The notes: generated from the letters alone by a model not told the origin. A DNA stretch of 64,000 bases from Choricystis sp. odSpoLacu1 (GCA_958009055.1 OY253654.1:124001-188000); one strand, 5' to 3'. Shown: positions 52,125-62,685, counted from the first letter of the stretch. Translations and numbers: made by a program.

Positions 52125-53431
52125 TCACAGGCCGGGCACGTACTTGCCCGCGTTGGCGAAGCCGTTGGCAGTCGTCGGCGACGCGAGGTGGGCCTGCAGG
52201 TTGGCCCACGGTCCCTCGCCAGTGACAATGGCCTGCACGAAGAAGCCCAGCATGGAGAACATGGCCAGGCGCCCGTTCTTGATCTCCTTCACCTTGAGCT
52301 CGGCAAAGGTGTCCGGGTCGTCCGCCAGGCCGAGCGGGTCGAAGCCGGCGCCCGGGTACAGGCGGTCGAGCGATTCGTAGCCGAGGCGGGGGGGGCCGCC
52401 ACCCACGCGGTAGCCTTCGACGGCACCCATCAGAATGATCTGGATGATCAGGGTGACGACAATGTTTTTGGCGTTGATGAACCCGGGAATGCCCAGGTAC
52501 TGAATCCCCTCGGGCTCGAAAATGACGGCTCCCGCCTTGAACCAGGGCACGTGCTTGGTGCCGTCCAGCAGCTCGGGCACGAGGCAGCCCAGGGCGCCCA
52601 GCATGGCCCAGCGCGCGTGGATGACCTCGATCTCGCGGTAGCGGGCAAAGGTGGCGGGGTCGGCGGACAGGCCGGCCGTGTCCCAGCCGTAGTCGCCCGG
52701 GAACTCGCCGTTGAGGTAGGAGGGGGGGGAGGTGAAGGGGCCCAAGAATTTGGGGCGGTCGGGGCCGTACCAGCTGATTTTGGAGCCCGACACTTTCGGC
52801 TTGCGCGTCGTCGTCGTCGACACCTTGCGCGTCGACTTGGCGCCCGCCTTGGCGCGGGCGACGGTCTGGGGGGGGGGGGGAGGGGGGGGGGGAAGAAGGC
52901 GTGTGTGAGAGGGCGCCGTTTTCGCGGAGGAAAGAGGGGAGGTCGAGGCGCGCGGGGTGCGGAAACATGATAGCGCCGCTTCGAGTTTGGGAGGCTTCGA
53001 CACCCGCCCCCACCCGTTTTCCACCCCGCTCCGCTGGCCGCCGCCTCCACCCAGGCCGGCGCTGCACTTTCAGCTCCACGTTGGCGGAGGCGGTAGCGGC
53101 GGCGGGGCGGGGGAGGGGGCAGGGGAGGGGGCTTGCGAGGTCGCATGGGGCAACAGGACAGAGCCGGTCTGTCGTGTGTCGTGCACGCTGCCACGCAGCC
53201 CGCCGCCGTCCAACGACGCCCCCACTCTGGACGGGTATGCCTCACGATCACGCGCAGAGAGGGCGGCGGTGTGGTGGGGGGGGCGGCGCAGGGGGAGGCG
53301 TCGAGGTCTCACTCTCGTTTCGGGTCAAAAGCAAAGACCTTGATTTCCGACCCTCACTCGGCCCCCGCGGCCCTCGGCACCCCGCGCCCCTCCGACGCGT
53401 CACTCACAATGTTGCGGGCGATGGCGGCCAT
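52125..53431 (-). CDS. LHCB: LHCII-type chlorophyll a/b-binding protein
   Basis: Light-harvesting antenna protein of photosystem II in the thylakoid membrane. Exon 1 (53408-53431) codes only MAAIARNI; exon 2 (52125-52865) completes a 254-aa precursor. The trimerisation motif WYGPDR follows the transit region, then [16 protein letters not shown]. Three helices carry the pigment motifs: [14 protein letters not shown] (first), a middle helix with [14 protein letters not shown], and [20 protein letters not shown] (third), followed by the amphipathic tail ([20 protein letters not shown]). All chlorophyll-ligand helices look intact. The exact LHCBM class is not resolved. Confidence 0.96.
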
Positions 53432-53625
53432 GGTGGGGGAAGGAACGAGGCGGCGGAGTGGGAGCGTGAAAAGGAGAGAGGAGTGTGAGAGAAGCAAGTG
53501 TCAGCTCTCGACAAAAAAACAAAAAAACGACCCCCAGCCGACCCTTCAGAGACGAGCTGGTGGGCCTCCACCCCCCGACTCCCTACCTCACGAAAGAACC
53601 CAAAGCACACTCAACCCGCCTTGTG

Positions 53626-54234
53626 TCACCCGCCACCACCAGGCAGAGGCACCACGTCCCCCCACCCCCGCACCTCCTCCTCCGCCCCCGCCGCCTCGAC
53701 GTCGGCGCGGTCCACCAGTCGCGCCCAGTCGTCCAGCGTCACCCCCACCGCCGCCTGCCAGCGGCCGGGGGCGGGGTCCACGTGCCACTGCGTGCCACGC
53801 AGGGCGATGACCTTCTCCACCTGCGCGCGGGAGACGGGGCCGCGCACGCCGGCGTCCGCGCGCAGACCGTCGATGACCGCGCACAGGCACCCATACGCGG
53901 CGCCCACGGGGCTGCCCAGGGTGGCGGCCTGGCTGTTAAGGTCGTGCGGCGACGGAAAGTCGATGCCTGCGCGGTGCAGGGAGGTGGCAAACACGTCGAG
54001 CTGCAGGGCAGGCGGGGGCCAGGCAGCACCCAGGCTCGCGTGCGCGTCGGGCGACCCGCCGCCCGCCCGCACACACTCGCGCAGCGCGGCCATGGAGATG
54101 GAGAGGATGGCTTGGTACAGGCCGGTCGCGCGACCCCACGCGGCGGCGGCGGCGTCGGTGGCGGCCGCGGCGCACGCGCGCGCCCCGGCGCGCAGCCTGC
54201 CCTGGCGCACGGCGGACACGGTGGTGGACGCCAT
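53626..54234 (-). CDS. Hypothetical protein, 202 aa
   Basis: Single-exon frame from the ATG at 54234. The N-terminus (MASTTVSAVRQGRLRAGARA) is Arg/Ala/Ser-rich and could target an organelle. It is helical through residue ~100, with ATGLYQAILSISMAALRECV, and then less biased sequence (ALQLDVFATSLHRAGIDFPS, VEKVIALRGTQWHVDPAPGR) that looks structured. No family is recognised. It lies between LHCB and a DnaJ-type zinc-finger gene, all on the minus strand. Confidence 0.55.
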   Translation of the reverse strand: MASTTVSAVRQGRLRAGARACAAAATDAAAAAWGRATGLYQAILSISMAALRECVRAGGGSPDAHASLGAAWPPPALQLDVFATSLHRAGIDFPSPHDLNSQAATLGSPVGAAYGCLCAVIDGLRADAGVRGPVSRAQVEKVIALRGTQWHVDPAPGRWQAAVGVTLDDWARLVDRADVEAAGAEEEVRGWGDVVPLPGGGG

Positions 54235-54461
54235 GGGTTTGTGTGGCTGGCTGGGTTCTTGTGTGTCTGAAAGGTGGGTGGCCACAGGCGGCCGGGTGGG
54301 GGCGGCGTTTTTTTTTTGTGTGTGGGTGTGTGGGTGTGCAGCAGCCAAAAAAAAGGAGACGAGGGGCGCACGACTCATCATGAAAAAAAAAACCGCGCCC
54401 CACAGTAGCTACACAAAAACACACACACGCACACACCACCACCCCATCCCAGCCACATCAT

Positions 54462-55562
54462 TCAGTCCACAAACCCGTCCCCCTGGTCATCGCTGTCGCC
54501 GCCCCCGCCCTTGCCCCCCTTGCCACGCCCCCCCGTCTCCTTCGTCTCCTCCTTCTTGCCGTCGCCCGCGCCCTCCCCCTTGCCCACGCCCACCACGTCC
54601 TCAAACCAGGGCGCAAACGCTTCCTCGAGGCCGGCGTGCGAGTCGCGGCCGCGGCGCGCGCGCGTGTCGTCGTCCCGCACGCGCGACGCGATGGCGGCCC
54701 GGCCCTCCCGCACCGCGTCCAGCAGGGACGGAAACCAGGGGTCTTGACGAGGGGCGCTGGGGGGCTCGCCGTGGGGGAAGCGGCCATCCGCGCCGGGGGG
54801 CGGCATGTCGCCCGCGCGCAGCGACGCGCGCGTCTGGAAGGGCGGCTCCGCCGGCAGCAGCGCCCTCAACGACGGCGTGAACCGCTTGACCCGGGGCGAC
54901 CCGCCGCACGCGTGGCAGGCGACGGTGCCGGCCAGGATTGGGGTGGGGCGGGGGAGCAAGCGCGCACCGAGGAGGGCTGCCTTGATGTTGTCGCGCAGCG
55001 CGTCGGCCAGGGGGGGGTCCCCCTCCAGCTCTTCATCCAGGTCGGGGCGGGTGTCGTAGGGGGAGGCAGGGCCGCAGTGGGGGCAGGCGTAGACGTCGCG
55101 CGGGGAGCCGGCCAGGAGGGCCAGGCGGCGCGCCGACTGTGTCGCTGGGCGCGTGCGCAACGACCCCGACCCCGCGCAGTGGGAGCAGGTGAGGCGGCCG
55201 GCGCCCGCGCAGGCGCGGCAGTGGTCGACGAAGAGGTCGGCGTGGAGGCGGGTCAGTTCGCGCGACGCGACGAGGAGGGAAGCTCCCTGAGGGGTGGATG
55301 GGGGTGGTGCGTGAGTGTGGGCTCGCCTTTTTTTCAAAAAAAGGCGAGCGGAGGAGAAATTATCAGCCCACGCATGTGCTCGAGTGTGCAATGCACGTGC
55401 TGGCAGGGGTGGGGGACGGCGACCGGGGCGTGTAGGGGCGGGAGAGGCCGCGGCGCTGCACAGCCGTCGCAATTCGCTCGTCCCCGTTTCGCCCACACGC
55501 ACCGACGTCAGCAGCCGCATGATGTCCAGGATTGGCTCCGACGAGAACAGTTGGTCCGACAT
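54462..55562 (-). CDS. DnaJ-type (CxxCxGxG) zinc-finger protein
   Basis: Two exons (55503-55562 and 54462-55286) give 294 aa. The start is MSDQLFSSEPILDIMRLLTS. The core has four Cys pairs: CRACAGAG, CSHCAGSG, then further on CPHCGPAS and CHACGGSP, the arrangement of a DnaJ-like zinc domain without a J domain. Such proteins in plants (BSD2, LQY1, PSA2 types) are plastid assembly or thiol-exchange factors, but this one lacks an obvious transit peptide. The C-terminus is Gly/Lys/Asp-rich and disordered. Head-to-head with RIT1, 132 bp apart. Confidence 0.7.
   Translation of the reverse strand: MSDQLFSSEPILDIMRLLTSVRVGETGTSELRRLCSAAASPAPTRPGRRPPPLPARALHTRAHAWADNFSSARLFLKKRRAHTHAPPPSTPQGASLLVASRELTRLHADLFVDHCRACAGAGRLTCSHCAGSGSLRTRPATQSARRLALLAGSPRDVYACPHCGPASPYDTRPDLDEELEGDPPLADALRDNIKAALLGARLLPRPTPILAGTVACHACGGSPRVKRFTPSLRALLPAEPPFQTRASLRAGDMPPPGADGRFPHGEPPSAPRQDPWFPSLLDAVREGRAAIASRVRDDDTRARRGRDSHAGLEEAFAPWFEDVVGVGKGEGAGDGKKEETKETGGRGKGGKGGGGDSDDQGDGFVD
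55321..55349. repeat. Perfect 29-nt palindrome in an intron
   Basis: GCTCGCCTTTTTTT (55321-55334) is followed by a single C and then AAAAAAAGGCGAGC (55336-55349), an exact 14-bp inverted repeat. It lies in the intron of the DnaJ-type zinc-finger gene (55287-55502). Confidence 0.85.
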
Positions 55563-55694
55563 GGTTTGCTGCGTGTGTGGAGTGAGAGCGGAGGGCAAGC
55601 ACACGGAGAAGGCGCCCCCCCCCCCTTTTTCACGAAAAAAGTTTTTGGGTCAAAGTGTCGTCGACTCACTCTCGACCCGGCCTTTTCTCACCGA

Positions 55695-57211
55695 ATGGCT
55701 GACGATGCCTTGGCCGCCATCCCGCCGCCCGGCGGGATGCCCACCGGCCAGGCCCTGCGCGAGCTGGGGCGGGCGGCGCGGACGGGGTGGCACTGCGCCG
55801 CGTCTGCGGCGGTGGATGCCGAGTGGGTCACGTCAACACTCGCCCGCTACGCACCTGGCGCCCCCGTGTTTGCCAACCTGAGGGCGGGGGCGTGGCACGT
55901 GCCGCCCCCCGTGCACGAGTGCAGGTTCAAGAGCACGGATGGGCATGCCGCGGAGCCCAAGTTTTGCACGGCGCGGCTCAACCTGCACGTCGTGCGTGCT
56001 GCAGCATCCCCCCCCGCCACCGGGGCCGCCATCGTGGACGCCACCCGCCGCGGCAAAGCGTTTCCAGACGCGTTGTCGCGCACCGTGCCCGCCTGGTGCG
56101 CCGTCATCAACCGTGTGGTGGCGGGGGCGCGTGGGCTGAGCGCGCGGCGCGCGCGCGCGCAGGCGGGTGGCACACCCTTCACACCCCGCCCTGGGTGCCC
56201 CCCTCGGAAGCGGACGCGCTGGCACGCCGCGTCGCCGACTGGGCGGACGCTCTGTGTCGGTCGGGCGTGGACGTGGGTGGTGTGGCGGCGGTGCTGGGCG
56301 CGCCTTTGGTGCCGCGGTGGGTGTCGCGCGCTGGCGTCGCGCGCTCCCCCCGCGCGCCGCCCCTCCCCCACACCCCCCTCCTCCTCGTCTCCGCCTCCGA
56401 CCCGGCATCCACCCGGGCCCGCGTCTCCGGCCCCGGGTACGACCACTGGTTTGACTACGTGCCGGGCGGCGGCGATGACGAGGAGGCGTGGGCGGGGGGG
56501 CTGCGGGTGCGCGTGTTTTGGGCGCACCGCCACGCGCTGCTGGCGGGCGGTCCCGCCGGCTGGGGCACGGCGGTGGCAGCGGTGGCAGCAGCATCGCAGG
56601 CAGTGGTGCCGTCTGTGGGCGCCACGTGGCACGCGGTGTGTGGAACAGGCGTCGCGGTCGCGCACCGCGGCGGCGCGGCCGCGGCGGTCGCGAGTGGTGC
56701 CGCGATCGTCCACCTGCTGCCCCGCGCGGAGGACGCGCTGGGGGAGGCGTCTGACATGTACGTGCCCCTCGTTGTGCGGCCCAACTCGAGGCACCATGAC
56801 GTGCTGGCGGCGTGCTCGCCAGCCGTGGCCGCGGTGTCGGCCGCCCTTGTGCGAACCTCACCACCACCACCATCCACCCCGCCCTCCACCATCATCGTCA
56901 TCGTCGCCGATGATGGTGGCGACGTCACCACGGCATCATGTTCCACCGCGGTCGCCCTGGCGGCCGCCGCCCTGCTGGCCTGTTTCTCGCCGCCGCCCGC
57001 GTGCTTGTTTGTCTCGCCGTTTGGCGCCACCCACCGCCGCCCCTGCGGCTGCGCCGCCCCTCCGCCGGCGTCCAAGGATGCTGTTCGGGATCGCGTGGCG
57101 GCGGTGGCGGCGTGCGTGCCCGGGGCGGCGCCCTCGCGGGACGCTGTGAAGGGGGTGTGGCACTGGGTGGCGCCGGTGCCGGGCAGGCGGTGTGTGGCGT
57201 GTGGGCAGTAG
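55695..57211 (+). CDS. RIT1: Initiator tRNA 2'-O-ribosyl phosphate transferase RIT1
   Basis: Modifies A64 of initiator tRNA-Met so that it is excluded from elongation; known from fungi and plants. N-terminal catalytic-domain motifs are clear: FANLRAGAWHVPP, CRFKSTDGHA, LNLHVV and DATRRGKAFPDALSRTVPAW. After WCAVINR the frame changes by two bases within a (CG)n tract (about 56147-56160), then continues WHTLHTPPWVPPSEADA and the second, phosphatase-like domain (STIIVIVADDGGDVTTASCS, then VALAAAALLACF). The end is GVWHWVAPVPGRRCVACG. A 50-nt intron (56113-56162) would also restore the frame but is very short. Start at 55695. Confidence 0.87.
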
Positions 57212-57548
57212 CGTAGAGAGTTGGATGTAGCAATGGAAATTGAAACGAAAAGGCAGTGTGGCGATATTTTTGTCAAGGAAAAAATACAAACGCGTGGCGA
57301 GCGGCGCGGCGGGGGGGGTGCGTCTGTGGCGGTCGCTGCAACCACACACGCACGCCCCCCCCCCAGCCCGACGCCACACAGAGGGGCCGTGTGGTGTGTC
57401 TCCTCACTGGAGTTGTGTGTGTGAATCATCGGTCAGAAAAGAAAAAGAGCCGAAGGAAAAAGGAAAAGCGCACAGGTGAGATGTTTTGTGTCGCCCACCC
57501 AAACAAAAAAAACACGGAAACACCCCCCACACACACACACTCTCTCTC
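57212..57548. other. Convergent intergenic region
   Basis: 337 bp between the stops of RIT1 and the GATA gene, AT-richer, with AAAAGAAAAAG and (CA)n stretches. Presumed 3' UTRs; no gene is seen. Confidence 0.55.
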
Positions 57549-59126
57549 TCACGCCGGCGGCGCGTCTCCCCGCCGGGGCGGCACAATGACCGGCTTGCTG
57601 TCTTCCCCCGAAAACAGGCGCACTTTGGCGGGGCGCCCCCCCGGGAGGCCGGCCGCGCCCGCGTTGCCGCCCGCCGCGCGCGGCGGGGACGGCACGGACG
57701 CGACAGGCACATCGGCCAGGGGCCCCCGCGCCGCCGCCACGGCGGCCCGCAGGAAAGCGGCAGCGTGGGCCGCCACCTCGGCGCCACCGTGCAGGGTGGG
57801 GGGGGGGCGCGGGTCCAGGGCGGTGGTGGGGGGGGCTTGTGGGTGGTGGAGCACCGCCGCGCCTGCACCATCCCCCGACCCCGGCCGCGCCCCCCGCCCC
57901 CCGTCCCGCGACCGTTTGGGGGGGGGCGGGGGCGGCGGCTCCCCCGCCGCCACGGCGGCCGCCGCCGCCGCCGCGCGCTGGGCCATGCCCGCCGCGCGCA
58001 CGGAGCCCGGGCCACCGCCCTGCGCGACGCGCGGGCGCGGCGCGCCGTGCGTTTTGAGGTAGATGCCGCACGCGTTGCACAGGGACAGCCCCGTGGTGCG
58101 GTCCTTGCGCCACAGGGGGGTGGAGGTGGTGCCGCAGTTGGCGCAGGCGGTGCCGCCGTCGCCCGACGCCGACGCGGCGCGCTGGAGGGGCGGGGGGTGA
58201 GGCGCGGCGGTCGCTGCCGCCGCGGCAGCCGCCCGTGCCGCCCGCGCCAGGTAGGATGATGTGCGGGCCAGCCCCCCCGACTGCGTGCGCGACAGGGAGG
58301 CGCGGTCGCCGCCATCACGCGGGGGTGGGGGCGGCGGCGGCGACGCCCACGCGGCCGCGACGCGGGGGGCGACGGAGAGCGCTTTCAACCCTGCCAGCAC
58401 GCTGGCCGCGGTCGCGGGGTCGGTGGAGGGAGGCGCAGCAGAGCCTCCTTGTGTCGATGAGTCTGGCGTCAGCAGCGTCGCAATCAAATCAGCGCGCGCT
58501 GCCTCCGCCGCCGCGTCGGCCGCGGCCGCCGACACGGCGCGGCGCAGCGTGGCGGGCGCACGCGCGGCGCGCCGCCCGCGCGCCGACCGGCGCCCATTAC
58601 CCGCCTCCTCTGACGCGGACGATGCGTCCGACCGCTGGCTGGTCAGCGGGGTGGCGCCGTCCCAGGTGGAGGGGCGGGGGGCGGCGCCGCGCGGCGGGGG
58701 CAGCGCGTCGCCGCCGCTCCCGCCGCTCACGCTCGCGCCACCGCACAGGGAGGCGGGACGGTGGCGGCCATGGTTCTTCAGGTAGATGCCGCACGCGTTG
58801 CAGTAGTCGATGCCGGTGACCTTGTCGCGGCGCCAGAGGGGGGTGGCGGCAGTGCCGCAGTTGGCACAGGTTTTGGGGGCAGTGGTGGTGGGGGAACAGG
58901 TGTCGTCGATGGCGGCAGCCACGACGTCACCACCGTTGTCAACCATTGAGTCGTGATCACCCCCACCCTCCAGGTGGACACGCAGGGCGGTGACACCGGC
59001 CAGGGGGGGGCCTCCCCCCGGCGGCGTGAAGCGCGGCAGGGAGGACGCGTCGCTCGCGTCGATGCGCCACCCGGCGGCGGCCAGGGAGGGCCAGGCGGCC
59101 GCCATGAAGGCGACGTCAGAGGCCAT
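57549..59126 (-). CDS. Two-finger GATA transcription factor
   Basis: 525 aa, single exon from the ATG at 59126. Two GATA zinc fingers of the C-x2-C-x18-C-x2-C type are present: [19 protein letters not shown] ... [16 protein letters not shown] (about 58770-58880) and [19 protein letters not shown] ... [17 protein letters not shown] (about 58030-58150). Between and after them is Ala/Ser-rich disordered sequence with Arg-rich stretches ([16 protein letters not shown]), which may be nuclear localisation signals. Both fingers keep all Cys and the LWRR/LWRK contact region. Target genes are unknown; regulation of nitrogen or light genes would be guesswork. Confidence 0.92.
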   Translation of the reverse strand: MASDVAFMAAAWPSLAAAGWRIDASDASSLPRFTPPGGGPPLAGVTALRVHLEGGGDHDSMVDNGGDVVAAAIDDTCSPTTTAPKTCANCGTAATPLWRRDKVTGIDYCNACGIYLKNHGRHRPASLCGGASVSGGSGGDALPPPRGAAPRPSTWDGATPLTSQRSDASSASEEAGNGRRSARGRRAARAPATLRRAVSAAAADAAAEAARADLIATLLTPDSSTQGGSAAPPSTDPATAASVLAGLKALSVAPRVAAAWASPPPPPPPRDGGDRASLSRTQSGGLARTSSYLARAARAAAAAAATAAPHPPPLQRAASASGDGGTACANCGTTSTPLWRKDRTTGLSLCNACGIYLKTHGAPRPRVAQGGGPGSVRAAGMAQRAAAAAAAVAAGEPPPPPPPKRSRDGGRGARPGSGDGAGAAVLHHPQAPPTTALDPRPPPTLHGGAEVAAHAAAFLRAAVAAARGPLADVPVASVPSPPRAAGGNAGAAGLPGGRPAKVRLFSGEDSKPVIVPPRRGDAPPA

Positions 59127-59775
59127 GGAAGGGTTTGGGGGTGCGTGTAGGAGGGAGGGAAAAGGGTTTGGGGAGGCGGCTCTCAGTCTCAGGGTGGAAG
59201 GCACCTGCGCGCGGCGCGATTTTTAGCCAGGGTGAGAGCGCGATGGGAGGCGCTTGTGTGCTCGCGCACTCGATGCCTGTCCCCGCTTCTCACGCGCACG
59301 TCAGCAATGCGCGGTTTGGGTGGCGCGCGAGAGGGCCGGCGAGAAGGCTCTGGGGGAGAGAGAGACAGGGGATGAGAATGGACGTCGCGCGGCGCATGTG
59401 TCGCGCATTGCAGCGCCCCCAGCCGCGCCTCCAAAGCCGCCACCTCGTAACTGCCGCCGCAGGTCGCGGACTGGGCTCACCCAACGTGCGTGTGGTGAAA
59501 GCCAAGGGACAACGAGGACCGGAAGAGGGCGGGGCGTGGCCGCCCACATTTGCACCCCCACATGCCGAGGTTGGCGCGCCCCCACGGCCGCCACGACGCA
59601 CCTTGTCGATGCCTTGGATGACAGTCTCGATAGATCGAGGATGGGTCGGGGAGATTGGGAACGCACACGCAGCCCGACACTAAACACGGGGTGAAAGAGG
59701 GGAGTGAGCCGAGAGGTGACGCGCAAGCGCAGCTCCACACGGGCGCCCCCCCACTTTTGTCGTCAGTTGGCTGCC
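59127..59775. other. Divergent promoter region, GATA / LPA1-like
   Basis: About 650 bp between divergent start codons, GC-rich, with weak frames on both strands and no recognisable product. It probably holds both promoters and 5' UTRs, possibly with an uncalled upstream exon. Confidence 0.45.
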
Positions 59776-60690
59776 ATGAATTCGCGCACGCTGAGACCCC
59801 GCCCGGCGCCTCCAGCACTGCCCCATGGCCAGCGCGAGCGTCCTGTGGCACCGGTGACCGAGCGCCGGGCGCACTTCCCACCACCCCCGCGCGCCGACCC
59901 ACCCACCCGCCGCCGCACCTCGCCACCCGCCTCGCTCGACCCGGACGTCGACATCCGCATCCGCTCCGAAGTCGAAGCCCCCTTCCGTGCCGTCAGGCTG
60001 GTCCTGTTCTCCTTCTTCGCGGTGTCTGCGTCGGTGGGGGCGTTGATCGCGACGACGCAGACGATTGCCGCCGCGACGGGGAGAGGCAACCTCGAGCTGG
60101 CCGACGTCGCCACCTCCCTCGTCATCGATTTACTCGCAGCGGGCGTGTTTGCCTTTTTCGTGCGCAAAGATTTGGGTGCGCGAGCCAAGCAGGTGGCCCG
60201 TCTGGAGCGGGAAGCAGCGTTGGGGGGGCTGAGGATCGTCACCGCGAGTGGGCGTGCCCTCCGCCTGCGCGACCTGCGCGGCGCGGTGCGCCCCGTCGTG
60301 GTGGCGGGCACGAGGGCCCAGGTGGATGCCGCCCTGGAGGCGGCGGAGGCAGTCAAAGAGGAGCTGACCGCGCGCGGCGTGGTGATCGTCGCGGCCCCCG
60401 TGTTTGGCGGCGACGCCTCCCCACCCCTGCGCCCCTCCCCCGACGACCTGCGCTTCATCGTCGTCCCCGACGAGCGCGCCACCCCCGCCTTTCGCAAGTG
60501 GTTCACCGACCAGGCGGCGGCAGCGGGTGCCTCCACGGAGAGAGGGTTGTACGTTGGGTTGAGAACCGACGGCCGCGTGCGCGCGTCGGGAACAGGCACC
60601 CCCCCCTTTGCCGCGTTTGCCAAGCAGCTGCCCACGCTGGAGTGGGCCGGGTTTTTGGACGGGTTTGATGGGCGCGTTGGGGAGAGGTAG
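59776..60690 (+). CDS. LPA1-like (DUF3493) thylakoid protein
   Basis: 304 aa, single exon. The first ~50 residues are Arg/Pro-rich, consistent with a plastid transit peptide. Then come IRIRSEVEAPFRAVRLVLFS, the DUF3493 pattern (R-x-E-x-E-x-P-F-R), and two membrane helices (FFAVSASVGALIATTQTIAA; SLVIDLLAAGVFAFFVRKDL). The stromal C-terminal half resembles Low PSII Accumulation 1 proteins (RPVVVAGTRAQVDAALEAAE, FAAFAKQLPTLEWAGFLDGF). LPA1 helps assemble the D1 protein into photosystem II; the assignment here is at family level. Near UFD1, with which it converges (stops 87 bp apart). Confidence 0.72.
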   Translation: MNSRTLRPRPAPPALPHGQRERPVAPVTERRAHFPPPPRADPPTRRRTSPPASLDPDVDIRIRSEVEAPFRAVRLVLFSFFAVSASVGALIATTQTIAAATGRGNLELADVATSLVIDLLAAGVFAFFVRKDLGARAKQVARLEREAALGGLRIVTASGRALRLRDLRGAVRPVVVAGTRAQVDAALEAAEAVKEELTARGVVIVAAPVFGGDASPPLRPSPDDLRFIVVPDERATPAFRKWFTDQAAAAGASTERGLYVGLRTDGRVRASGTGTPPFAAFAKQLPTLEWAGFLDGFDGRVGER

Positions 60691-60777
60691 AGAAGGGTGT
60701 GTGTTGTGCAGCAGGCAGGCCAGTTTTGCAACCCCCCCCAGAAGAAAAGCTCTCTTCAACCCTCTCTCTCTCTCTAT

Positions 60778-62361
60778 CTAGTCCCGCAGCGACCGGGGCT
60801 TGCCCGTGAACGCTTTGAAGGACGGCTCCTCCTCATTCTTGTCGTCCTCCCCGGCGGCCGGCTTTTTGGCGACCGGCGGCGGCGGCGGTCGCTCCGCGCC
60901 CCCGCCGCCCGCCGCCGCCGCCTGCTGCTTGGCCAGCAGCCGGTTGCCGCCCCCGAAGACGACGGTACCGGCAGGGCGGGGCGGAGCAGCGGGAGCAGCG
61001 GGCGGCGCGGCGGCAGGCGCGGCGGCAGGCGGCGCCCCGGCAACCGCCCCCGCGGGCGAAGGCTTGCCGTCCAGGCGGCGCCCCGACCCCACAAACGGCT
61101 TGAACGCCGGCTCTTCAGCCTCCGCGGGCTCGGCGGCACCCCCGCCCGCCTCGCTGGGGGCGGCGGAGGAGGAAGGCGTGTCAGACGCAGCGGCGGCAGA
61201 GGGAGCAGAGGCGGCAGGGGGCGGGCGTGTCGGTTCCACGTAATCCAGCGGAGGCGCAAAGTCGACCTCACAGTCCGTTTCAATGACCGACACCGCGTCC
61301 CCGGGGCGCACTTCCACGACGTCGATGTAGTAGCGCTTGGCGTTGTAGTGGAGGCAGATGCAGTCGCCCTGGGGGGAGAGGAGGGTGGGTGTGTTTTGCA
61401 TGATTTTTGTTTGCGTCCAGCCTTTTCTTTCACCCTCCACTCTCTCTCTTCCTCCTCTCTCTCTCTCACCTTGGTCAAGCACGAGTAACCGCGCAGCGTG
61501 CGCTCCAGCACGGCCCTCGGATTGGCGACATCGAGAAAGTCGCTGGTGTGGGGCCGCAGCTTGGCAAACTGGCCCTTGGGCAGGGAGGCGGAGGAGAGGG
61601 CGATGACGTCGCCTTCACCCAGGGCCAGGTTTTGCATCATCTGAGTGGGGTGGGTGGAGGGATGGGGTGGGCGTTGTTTGTTGAAACGAAACACCACTGG
61701 TTCGCGGTCCCCCCAACACACCCACTCCTCCCACGCACCCAGTACGGCATGTAGGCCACGCCCTCGTCCGCCACAAACTCCAGCACGCCGCAGTGCGTGT
61801 TGCGGGAGGCGGCCCGGTTTTCGACTCTGAAGAGCATGGGGTATTCGACGTGCAGGGAGGCTGACGTTGCATGGAGGGCGAGAGGAGGTGAGTTCAAAGT
61901 TGTGCTTGGCGGCTGTCGCGAGAGGGCGGGGCGGGGCGAGGGAACGGGGGGGCAGGCGCAAAAAACAAGGACAGCGGATGCGTGTTTTGCGCGGCACCCA
62001 CCGCGCGCGCAGGGCCTCGGGCGCGGCGTCCCAGTGGCCACGGGGTCGCAGTCAGCCCTGCGCGCAAGCCAGGCGTGGAAACGCGACGCGGCGCGCGGGG
62101 GTGGCGTGCGCGGCGCGAAAACACGTTGCTTCGCATTGAAACACGCACGGGAGCGACCGCCCACGCACGCACCCCAGGACCCAACCCCACACACCAACAC
62201 ACAACACACTCACCCAGCCTGTCCAGTGCGGACGGCGGTAGGAACAGCTTGTCCCCCGCCTCCGCGTCGGCGCGGTCGAGGAAGGAGACGGGGTACACGC
62301 GGTACGAGGCGGCAAAGGTGCCGCCCCCCAGGCCGAAGCCGGCGGCAAAGGCGCCAAACAT
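60778..62361 (-). CDS. UFD1: UFD1, ubiquitin-fusion degradation adaptor of p97/CDC48
   Basis: With NPL4 it recruits ubiquitinated substrates to CDC48/p97. Exons 62214-62361, 61739-61860, 61470-61640 and 60778-61368 give 343 aa. The double-psi barrel part reads [43 protein letters not shown] and [20 protein letters not shown]; then [20 protein letters not shown] and [20 protein letters not shown]. The Pro/Ala-rich tail retains two p97-binding SHP-type elements, [14 protein letters not shown] and [13 protein letters not shown] at the very end. Very good match throughout. Head-to-head with MAF1. Confidence 0.95.
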
Positions 62362-62685
62362 CAGGGTGGGCGTGGGGTGGTGTGTGGGTGGGCGGGTTTT
62401 TCGCTGTGAAGAAAACACTGGACCTGTGTGAAGAGTGACGAACGTCACCGACACCCACGTTTGTTTTGGTTCGCGCCCTCCTAACTCGCACTCTCTCTCG
62501 ACACCCGCTCTCCCACCCTCGCCCCCTCGCTCCATGTACGACGGCTCAGCCGACAAGCACGCCATACGCTGAAAAACCGCCGTGGCATCCGGGTTGCCAC
62601 GTTGCCATCTGGCCCCGCCGCTCTTTTTCGTTTCTCGTGAGGGGGCACCTCGCGCGCCTGCGCGCCTCTGCGCGCCCCCCCCGGC
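62362..62685. other. Shared promoter of UFD1 and MAF1
   Basis: A 324-bp spacer between divergent starts, with TGTGTG and CTCTCTC stretches. No specific site is recognised. Confidence 0.5.
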
